Shown here piece after piece: positions 23,174 through 31,704 of a stretch of 64,000 bases of DNA; the first letter of the stretch is position 1, and the number at the start of each line of letters is the position of its first letter. Below the pieces are notes generated by a model. The model did not search any database and had not been told where the DNA came from. It saw nothing but the letters and a program-made list of their open reading frames with translations. Location of the stretch: NCBI RefSeq assembly GCF_907164915.1, contig NC_061862.1, positions 62,583,910 to 62,647,909 of the forward strand. The letters run 5' to 3'. Made by a program: the position numbers and the translations under genes. This DNA comes from Impatiens glandulifera. Taxonomy: Eukaryota; Streptophyta; Magnoliopsida; Ericales; Balsaminaceae.

Positions 23174-23281
23174 ATGACTCGTGCAACCGCAGTAGCCATG
23201 GGCGACGGGATAATAAGATTCAGAGTTTTAGCCCGTCAACGCCGTCGCCGCCGCCGCCGACAGTTAACTACCGAACAATGA
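23174..23281 (+). CDS. Conserved arginine-rich micro-ORF, unit 1
   Basis: 35 residues, two more than the unit 0 and unit 2 copies because of two extra CCG triplets in the arginine run. It begins MTRATAVAMGDGIIRFRVLA and ends LTTEQ. The length change keeps the frame. It is followed by two copies of GAAGAGGAGAAAGAGAATTC about 80 bp apart. Function unknown. Confidence 0.3.
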   Translation: MTRATAVAMGDGIIRFRVLARQRRRRRRRQLTTEQ

Positions 23282-23785
23282 AGAGGAGAAAGAGAATTCC
23301 CTATCGTGCCCCTATGGGACTAGTCGTTGAATATTAAAAGAACACTTAAAAATAACCTGACGGTGAAGAGGAGAAAGAGAATTCCCCATCGTGCCCCTAT
23401 GGGACTAGACGTAGAATATTAATGAAACCACTTAAAAAAATAATTTAATATTACAAGTCAAAGTTTGGCCTCTTTTCTATAGTCTTCCCTACAACTAGCA
23501 CTTGTGCTTTTACTAAAAAAAGGCCAGGATTTACTATAGAGAAATAAGTAGGAAAATGTAAAATGACTGTGTACTTTATTTAAGGTGATCAAATGCTTAA
23601 AATAAAAAATAATATATATATAAATGTGTGGTATAAGACTTATGGTAAAATAGGAATAGAATAACAAGCTTTGTTTACACCTTGTGTTGTTTCATTTAGA
23701 TAATGTAATGTATATAATTATTTTCTTTAATGAAGTAATATAATATAACTCATAAAACTAGATGATTCTTAATGCATAAGAGTTC

Positions 23786-24271
23786 ATGATTAGAGATTTG
23801 GGAAGTCTTGCTAGGAAAATTGTTGAAACTAGGAAATATAGAGTTTTTATATTGGTATATTGGTTGATTGAGTTAAGATTGGTTTTACCTTTTACGACTA
23901 TTTCTGTTGAAATAATATTTTCTACGATGAAAATTATTAAGACTGATTTATGTAATAGAATGGGCGATGAGTAAATGAACGGCAATTTGGTAGTATACGT
24001 CGAGAAGTAGATTTTTACCATAATTGAAAATGAATAAATTTTACAACATTTTCAATAAATGAACACTTGAAGAACTCAATTGTCTACATTTGTTTGTACG
24101 TTTAGTAGTAGTTGAATTGAAAAGAATAAATATTTTATTAGTATCAGTGTGATTTTGTTTCTTTATTATTATCACTATTAATTATACTTTTAATATAAGT
24201 GTTGTATATTAAAAAAATATTTATACTTGTTAAATTTTGACCATTAAAATTTGGTTATTTATTCGCCACTG
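23786..24271 (+). pseudogene. hAT transposase C-terminal fragment and 3' end, unit 1
   Basis: The plus strand reads a hAT dimerisation domain: MIRDLGSLARKIVE, then RVFILVYWLIEL, LVLPFTTISVEIIFSTMK and KTDLCNRMGDE, with a stop where WMND should follow. The family uses this domain to form the transposase multimer. The sequence ends in TTCGCCACTG, a hAT terminus, at 24271. It differs from the hAT derivative of block C in orientation and sequence, so each unit carries two hAT remnants. Confidence 0.8.
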
Positions 24272-24959
24272 ACCCTAGGGTAGAACCTATTAAAATATTC
24301 ATACCACACTAATTCATGCATTATAATAGTCTTTGGTTTAGGAAGAAAATTTCATATATGATAATAGTCTTTCGCTTAAGAAGAAACTCCAATCTTTTTC
24401 TTTGTCATTTTAATTCCTTAAAACTAAAGTTACTAGTTATTCCTATTATTTAATGACATTATTATGGTTGATTTGTTCCATTGAGTAATGTTTATTGTCT
24501 TCACCTTTTACTTTAAAGAAAACTTTGATCCCAAAATACTTAAAATCTTCCCACTAATTTGTCATTTTGGTTTGAAATAATGAGTAAAAAACAAATATTA
24601 ATATAATAGCATGTAGTTTCAAGTATTAGTATGCTTAATAAACTTAATACAACTTAATCTAAAATATTATAAACTGCTTTTAAAACTCAAATAAATTTGA
24701 ACAAATTCACAATCATTCATTCAAATTAAGCTCACACATTACATTAAACATCTAACAACACATTTTGGATCAACATCAACTCATTTAATTTAATTACATT
24801 AATATGTTACATATTACACCTTCTTAATCATTTCAAAACAATTAGAAAAAAAATCCTATCCAAAATTATTTTTTAAGCTTCTAATCTTATTTATTGAACT
24901 ATTTATATCTCACTCATCTCCTTTCATTGACAATACATTTATCTTCAATCATCTCCGTT

Positions 24960-25740
24960 CATTGACATTATATTTATCTTCACTCATCTCCGTTCATTGA
25001 CATTACATTTATCTTCAAATTCAACTTCCCAGCTTTGATATTGCTTCATTTTTTTCCACTTGGCCTCAATCTTCTCTTCTCCAAACTCGTCCCCGATCTT
25101 CTCTTTTCCAAACTCGTCCTCAAACTTATTCAAACTCGGCCTCGAGTTCTCCTAGAAGCTTACCAAGATCATTTATAGCACCCAAACACAAAAATACTAG
25201 TTAGTACCTAGGAAATAAATAAAATAAATTTGGGTTAAGATAAAATAAATTTGTAATAATAAGAGATCAAATTAAAAACTGAAGATGAACATAAGACCAT
25301 TTCACGAGAAAATCTACAACCAAACTCATTCTCGAAGCTGATTCTAGAGTTAATCTTATACAAATAATAAAGATAGATAATATACCTGAATTGTGTTTGA
25401 TATAAATGTTGCAGCATTCCTAACACTTCTATATAAATCACCATACACATAAACTGTATCACTTATATATACATTGTATATGAATCCTCCCATGATTCTG
25501 ATTCTCTATCCGCTTTGAAAACTCATTTGGATTGAAAGGTCGCACATAAATCTCAACTTTCATCGGATCAAAAATCTATCACCAAAGTCTTAATCGTCTT
25601 TGTGATCGAACTATGATCAATGAAAAAAGTAGAACGAATCAGAAATGAATTCGGGGAGAGAAAATCTAGATAGAAAATGAAAGTTTCCTTAGGAATGAGA
25701 GAGAACCTAAGTACAAAATTAGGTTTCCTTTAGACGGCGG
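24960..25740 (-). pseudogene. Gene-like segment X (leader, short exon, intron donor), unknown family
   Basis: The minus strand looks like the front of a plant gene: a CT-rich leader with AAACCTAATTTTG and TTCTCTCTC (25730-25640), then a 36-codon open stretch from ATG 25493 to 25386 (starts MGGFIYNVYISDTVYVYGD) ending exactly at CAG followed by a GTATAT donor. Further on, a charged ~50-codon open stretch (25165-25010) contains DEFGKEKIGDEFGEEKIEAK. I do not recognise the protein. In unit 3 the exon has a stop after MGGFI; in unit 4 its ATG is ATT. It is most simply a gene fragment captured before the array expanded. Confidence 0.35.
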
Positions 25741-25999
25741 CCAAAGAGATATGAAAGATTTCTTTCTAATGAGAGCATGTTCTTTTTTTTTTTCACTGGT
25801 CTAAATTATAATTCAGTTCCCAAATAACTTTAAATTTAAAAATATATTAATAATTTTTTAATAAGTTAATATGGTTCCAATTTTATAATAAAACATAATA
25901 TACAAAGGCTTTGCTTAATTAGATGAAAATAAATTACAACTTAAATTAGAATTTGGATACACAGTCTAAATTTTCTACATGATTTTTTATTAATTAAGC

Positions 26000-26002
<3 letters not shown>

Positions 26003-26076
<74 letters not shown>
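26003..26076. repeat. (TA)n microsatellite, unit 2
   Basis: About 37 TA dinucleotides at the same block position as in the other units. Confidence 0.95.
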
Positions 26077-26080
<4 letters not shown>

Positions 26081-26201
26081 GTGTTAAAACAAAAGAAAAG
26101 AAAAAAAAAGGTTTAAAAGAAAAATTACCAACATAGATATAAGGATTATATAACGAACTTCTTCAAATTTAATCAAAAGTATTTTGAAAAATACTCTTAG
26201 A

Positions 26202-26822
26202 CTGTGGCGAACCCAGAAATGTTTTCTCGGGGCCAAATACATAATAACGTTGGAATTTTTTGGCGATCAAATAAATGCATTTTCTAATTAAAATTTTACT
26301 CAGTAATTACATAAAAATACTAACAAGCACAATTACTAAATTATTCTTGTCCATGAGTCGGTACAAATGAAGACAAATTTATTATACGAGATTCCATTTA
26401 TTGAAAATATTGCAATATTGACTCATTTTTAATAGTTAAGAAAATATCTTTCTCAACATATACAACTAAACTATCATTCATCCATTCATCTCCCATTCGA
26501 TTACGCAAATCAGTTTTCACGGTTTTCATTGTTGTCCGCTTGAGCTTGGAGGAATGAAGGAATGGAGATTAGAGTGAGTGAGAGATCAGATGGATAGGAA
26601 TTAGAGTAGAGAAGAAAAGAAATGAGGGAATAGAGAGAAGGAGAGATTAGAGATTATCCATACGGTAGAAAAAGGAAAAGGTGGAGCTCAATTAGTTTAT
26701 TAAAAAAACATATTCTAAGGTTGGGGGGAGGCCTAGGCCTTAAGGCCACCCTAAAATAAAAAACATATTCTAAGGTTGGGGGAGGCCTAGGCCTTAAGGC
26801 CACCCTAGTAGGTCCGCCACTA
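26202..26822 (-). mobile_element. Non-autonomous hAT element, unit 2 copy
   Basis: Flanked by CTCTTAGA at 26194-26201 and 26823-26830. The left terminus has decayed to CTGTGGCGAACC; the right is GGTCCGCCACTA. The minus strand keeps the transposase tail near 26540-26370. It is 621 bp, longer than the other copies because of an internal ~53 bp duplication near the right end. Confidence 0.8.
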
Positions 26823-26990
26823 CTCTTAGAATAAAAAAAAATATATTATGGGATTAACAAACATTTACATGTGAAAATTTTGGGAGGGATAACTTTATTT
26901 CGGACTTAGTTACATCAAAAAATGTAATTCCTTCTACCCACATAAATATATCACTAAATCTAATAAAATCAAAAAGAGAGAATCTTATTA

Positions 26991-27476
26991 GCTATGTAGC
27001 ACGGATACTCCAAAAAAAAATTAGGAGTATCGGATACGGATGCGGCAAAACGAGTATCGGATACGGGAAAAGAAGTGTCGTTGACTTTTTATGGAGTTGA
27101 CCAATCCGATACGGTTTGGATACGTCTTGGATACGTTTTGGGTAAATTTTAAAAAGTAAAAATTTTAGGAGGATTGAACTGCTTAAAATAAAATTAACCC
27201 TAAATTAACATTTCCTCTCTTGACTAAAACTTCCCTTATCTTACTTTGTCTATCTTATGTGTATCTTAGATAAACAAGATAAACTTAAGATTCACATCAA
27301 CTTATGAACTAACTATTAATATTTTTTATTTTTTTAATTATTATTTTATATATATTTTTTAATAACTTTTAATAATATGCATATCTTAAACGTATCGTAT
27401 CCTATATTTTTAAAATTTTCTGTATCGCCGTATCCGTATCGTATTTGATATGAAACTCGTATCCGTGCAACATAGC
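26991..27476. mobile_element. Inverted-repeat element E (MITE-like), unit 2 copy
   Basis: Termini GCTATGTAGCACGGATACTC and, from the other strand, GCTATGTTGCACGGATACGA. It is flanked by TTATTA at 26985-26990 and 27477-27482; units without it have a single TTATTA at this point, giving a clean empty site. The ends are dense in GGATACG/CGTATCC words, forming sub-terminal repeats. There is no coding capacity. Superfamily not certain; the 6 bp duplication does not fit PIF/Harbinger or hAT. Confidence 0.78.
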
Positions 27477-27933
27477 TTATTAGGAGATTAAAATAAGGGT
27501 TACAACACAGACTAAGGTTATGACACGAGTTTATATAACACTCGATCCCCGAAAACCCCAACAAATACTTTATTGGGACGGAAACGATGCTCTCAAGGCA
27601 AAAAACATCAGCTTTCTAAAGTGCCCAACTGCACCTTTAAATAAGCTTCAACTAGGTCAACAGTAATATTTTGGCAAATAATCTCCAAAATATTATCACA
27701 ATGCTTTCCTAGTTATATTTTACCATAAAAAATATCACATTTTCTTTTGTATTAATCTTATTTCCTTAAATCAAACTTACACACCAAAAATATACTTTTC
27801 TTTTGTTCAATATTCTCTTTCCTTGCATCATCAATTCAAGACATTTCAACATACCATAAAGATTGTTTATGATCTGGATTTTCTAATGACAGATTGTTGG
27901 TAAAGGAATATTTCCATACAGAAGTAATCTCCA

Positions 27934-28035
27934 ATGACTCGTGCAACCGCAGTAGCCATGGGCGACGGGATAATAAGATTCATAGTTTTAGCCCTTCAAC
28001 GCCGTCGCCGCCGACGGTTAACAACCGAACAATGA
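27934..28035 (+). CDS. Conserved arginine-rich micro-ORF, unit 2
   Basis: 33 residues, MTRATAVAMGDGIIRF then IVLALQ, six arginines and LTTEQ. It keeps the frame despite substitutions. An overlapping frame on the same strand (27894-28091, 65 codons) runs through the GAAGAGGAG repeat and is also open, so coding status cannot be decided from openness alone. Confidence 0.3.
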   Translation: MTRATAVAMGDGIIRFIVLALQRRRRRRLTTEQ

Positions 28036-28554
28036 AGAGGAGTAAGAGAATTCCTAATCGTGCCCCTATGAGACTAGTCGTGGATTATTAAAAGAACCAC
28101 TTAAAAATAACCGGACGGTAAAGAGGAGACATAGAATTCCCCATCGTGCCCCTATGGGACTAGTCGTGGAATATTAATGAAACCACTTAAAAAAAATTAA
28201 TAATACAAGTCAAAGTTTTGCATCTTTTCTATAGTCTTCCCCACCACTACAACTAGCACTTGTGCTTTTACTATAAAAAAAGGCCAGTATTTACAAAAGA
28301 TAATTAAGTGGGAAAATAATGTAAAATGACTGTGTACTCTATTTAAGGTGATCAAATGCTTAGAATAAAATAATATATATATATATATATACATACGTGG
28401 TCTAAGATTTAGGGTAAAATAGGAATGGGATAATAAGCTTTGTTTACACCTTGTATTGTTTCATTTGGATAATGTAATGTATATAAATATTTTCTTTAAT
28501 GAAGTAATATAATATAACCCAGAAAACTCGTTGATTCTTAATGCATAAGAGATC

Positions 28555-29039
28555 ATGATTAGAGATTTAGGAAGGCTTGCTATGAAGATGGTTGAAACTG
28601 GGAAATATAGAGTTTTTACATTAGTATATCGGTTCATTGAGTTAGGATTGGTTTTACCTGTTACGATTATTTCTGTTGAAATAGTATTTTCTAAGATGAA
28701 AATTATTAAGACTGATTTATATAATAGAATGAGCGATGAGTGAATGAACGACAATTAGGTAGTATACATTGAGAAGGAGATTTTTACCATAATTGAAAAT
28801 AATAAATTTTATAACATTTTCAATAAATGAACACCCGAAGAACTCAATTGTCTACATTTGTTTGTACGTCTAGTAGTAGTTGAATTGTAAAAAAATAAAT
28901 ATTTTATTAATATCGGCGTGATTTTGTATCTTTATTATTATCACTATTAATTATACTTTTAATATAAGTGTTGTATAGTAAAAAATAAATATACTTGATA
29001 AATTTAGACCATTAAAATTTGGTTCTTGATTCGCCATTG
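28555..29039 (+). pseudogene. hAT transposase C-terminal fragment and 3' end, unit 2
   Basis: MIRDLGRLAMKMVETGKYRV, FTLVYRFIELGLVLP and SKMKIIKTDLYNRM are readable, ending at a stop after SDE. The terminus at 29030-29039 is TTCGCCATTG, one base away from the unit 1 end. It is the best preserved of the three copies. Confidence 0.8.
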
Positions 29040-30084
29040 AACCCTAGGGTAGAACCAATTAAAAATATTCATACCACACTAATTCATGCATTATAATAGT
29101 CTTTGATTTAGGAAGAAAATTTCATATATGATAATAATCTTTGGCTTATGAAGAAACTCCAATCTTTTTCTTTGTCATTTTAATTCCTTAAAACTAAACT
29201 TACTAGAGTTATTCCTATTATTTAATGACATTATTATGGTTGATTTGTTCCAATGAGTAATTTTTATTGTCGTCACCTTTACTTTAAAGAAAACTTTGAT
29301 CCCAAAATACTTAAAATCTTCCCACTTATTTGTAATTTTGATTTGAAATAATTAGTAAAAAAATATTAATTTAATAGCATGTTGTTTCAAGTATTAGTAA
29401 GCTTAATAAACTTAATACAACTTAATTTAAAAAATTATAAACTGCTTTTAAAACTCAAATAAATTTGAACGAATTCACAATCATTCATTCAAATTAAGCT
29501 TACACATTACATTAAACATCTAACAACACATTTTGGATCAACATCAACTCATTTAATTTAATTTCATTAATATGTTACATATTACACCTTATTAATCATT
29601 TCAAAACAATTTGATAAAAATATCCTATCCAAGATTATTTTTGAAGCTTCTAATCTTATTTATTGAACTATTTATATCTCACTCATCTCCATTCATTGAC
29701 ATTACATTTATCTTCAAACTCAGCTTCCCAACTTTGATATTGCTTCATTTTTTCCACTTGGCCTCAATCTTCTTTCTTCAAACTCGTCCCCGATCTTCTC
29801 TTTTCCAAACTCGTCCTCAATCTTATTCAAACTCGGCCTCGAGTACTCCTAGAAGCTTACCTAGATGATTTATAACACACAAATATAAAAATACTAATTA
29901 GTACCTAGGAAATAAATAAAATAAATTTGGGTTAAGATAAATAAATTTGTAATAACAAAAGATCAAATTAAAAAACTGAAGATGAACATAAGGCCATTTC
30001 ATAAGAAAATCTACAACCAAACTCATTGTAGAAGCTGATTCTAGAGTTCATCTTATACAAATAATAAAGATAGATAATATACAT
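29040..30084. repeat. Array unit 3, left part (G and part of X)
   Basis: Carries G (ACCCTAGGGTAGAACC onward) and the 3' portion of the gene-like X segment (29690-29860) up to the insertion site of retrotransposon copy 1. The break falls within the intron next to the CAG/GT donor of X. The 85-codon plus-strand frame at 29611-29868 is on the wrong strand relative to X and has no signature. Confidence 0.8.
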
Positions 30085-31375
30085 TGTTAGGATCTAGGTC
30101 GCCGCTGGTGAACCGGGGGTTGGACCGGTTAGCGGTTCTCACTCGTAGGGTGGTGATTAATCCGGTTAGAGATTAATACCGGGGTTTCAATACTACACAA
30201 CCTGTCACAAACCCTTGAACTAGGTTCAAGCGCGGAAGAGGTTTGCTTTCAAGTTGAAGCGGTACACGAGTATGATAGGCGGAGTCGGTTTCGGATGATG
30301 GAGATTTGAGGAATGGTGGGTCGGTTTCGGTTATCTGGATATTCGGTATGGTGAGTATGGAGTTGGTTTGGAGCGGTATGGTTAAGTTAGTCGGTTATAT
30401 AATGAAGCCAACAGAAAGTAAATAACACAACAGATTTTATGGATGTTCGGAGATAAAACTCCTACGTCACCCCTTCCTCTCGAAACCGCGAGAAGGATAT
30501 TCACTAAGGAATACAAGTACAATTCGATCGAGACTTATTTCCTGCTCGATAACACTCTTACAATTCACACCGAAATTGTAGCACACACTTAGAATTTAGC
30601 ACTTAGGCTTTCTTAGAATACCACATTGTTATCACTTGTAGTAAATGCTCTCAACGCTTCACTTGTCTCGCTTAATGTCCCGCTTAGTAACTCTTAGTAA
30701 CTGCATTTACTCTTCTGCAACTGCCTCCTTTTATAGGTGAAATATGCCAACGGTCATATTTCGAACCCTTGAATATGATTGGCTGATCAGAGATGCAGTG
30801 ATTCAGTGTCTCAGACCTGCCGGTCGTCTCAGACCTGGTATCCTGTTTCAGACCTGCCGGTCTGTAAGGCAAACCTGCTGGGTTTGTCTTTTACTCAATG
30901 TAGGCACTGTCTGCTTGGACAGTTGTCTGTACTTTGAAGATTTCCTTTCTGGTTTATCCCGAAGTAGAAGGATCCGGTAGTACTGTCTTCTGCAGCCTAC
31001 AGGCTTTCCTCAGACTTGCATGGATATGGAAGTATTCAGTCTGTTTCTTTGGTATCATTCTCAACAAATACCCAAAGTGTCTTCTTGTACTAGTCGGCCT
31101 CTTGACTTGGCCGAATGTCTTTTGGTAGTGAAGTAACCGGACTTCTTCCGGTTATGCTTGTCTTGTAGATAGTCGGCTATTTGATGGATCTGGCTTTTAG
31201 GCTTTGGCCGATCCTCTGTGCGGTCACGTACCGAATACTCTTGATCGGTTTGGTAGCTTGACCGGTTCGGTTTCTTCAGTTGGTTTTCTTTTGTTCATCC
31301 GGTCCGGTTTCTTGTTCCTGCATGGGAAGTTTGTTTAAGTTAGGTTTATTCGAACCGGTATGAATTTATCTAACA
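30085..31375 (-). repeat. 3' LTR, copy 1
   Basis: 1291 bp, equal to 42574-43864 apart from about four substitutions (for example near 30630, 30750, 30767 and 30928). The minus strand starts TGTTAGATAAATTC and ends GATCCTAACA. A strong TATA box CTATAAAAGGAGG reads on the minus strand at 30726-30736. TCAGACCTG-type words repeat at 30811-30880. CCGGTT/CGGTT words are very frequent. Confidence 0.95.
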
Positions 31376-31704
31376 ATTTCTCCCTTTTTGATTATTTTAT
31401 TTAAAATTATCAAAATTATGTAAGTTTGCAACCGTAGGCCGGTTGTTTTGTTTGGCCGGTTTTTGAAAAAGACTTAGAGAATTTTTCGAAAAATTTTGAG
31501 GGAGGAGTTTTTGAAGGATTTTGGAAGAATCTCTATCATTTATCTAACAATTTCTCCCTTTTTGATTATTTTATTTAAAATTATCAAAACCAAGTAGAAA
31601 TGCAACATAAGGCCGATATTCAAAAATAACTTTTATATATATTTATAGATAACCGAAAGACAAAGCATAAATACTGAGACAAGTAAGAAAAGGAAAGATA
31701 GTCC
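31376..31704 (-). other. 3' untranslated region with polypurine tract and an upstream duplicate of the tract/LTR edge
   Basis: AAAAAGGGAGAAA on the minus strand (31377-31389) abuts the LTR and is the polypurine tract. The same ~50 bp, including the first ten LTR bases (TGTTAGATAA), recurs at about 31540-31589, 175 bp upstream in element sense. Copy 2 has the same arrangement (51771 and 51937 areas). No gene lies in this stretch. Confidence 0.8.

Larger units (their letters stand above)
19190..24271 (+). mobile_element. Candidate hAT-bounded segment
   Basis: The left end CAGTGGCGGATCC at 19190 and the right end TTCGCCACTG at 24262-24271 are hAT-like termini. The flanking 8-mers AACCTAGG (19182-19189) and ACCCTAGG (24272-24279) differ at one base, as an old 8 bp hAT target duplication would. 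A hAT transposase C-terminus lies near the right end. The interior also contains F and A-D blocks and another hAT derivative, so it is at best a nested and rearranged element. Confidence 0.4.
21431..24271. repeat. Array unit 1 (partial)
   Basis: Blocks seen: A (21431-21790), (TA)n, hAT derivative C (21989-22548), D (22570-22700), F (22710-23460) and H (about 23560-24271). E is absent: D runs directly into F at AATCTTATTATGAGATT. In the hAT derivative it shares TCATTTTCAATTGTTG with unit 3, while units 2 and 4 read TCATTTTTAATAGTT. Apart from the micro-ORF and the hAT scraps the unit has no genes. Confidence 0.8.
24272..29039. repeat. Array unit 2 (complete, with E)
   Basis: Order: G (24272-24900), X (about 24960-25660), A (25660-26000), (TA)n (26003-26076), C (26202-26822), D (26840-26985), E (26991-27476), F (27483-28200) and H (to 29039). 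It is the only unit complete and uninterrupted in the window. Inside C, the ~53 bp GGTTGGGGGAGGCCTAGGCC segment is duplicated (26710-26765 and 26773-26815). Between the named blocks the DNA is AT-rich and non-coding. Confidence 0.85.

Noticed and set aside
30744..30980. 60-78 codon frames in the LTRs (also 43233, 51114 and 63356)
   Set aside because: Same positions in every LTR copy but no ATG context or protein family; they lie within promoter and leader sequence.
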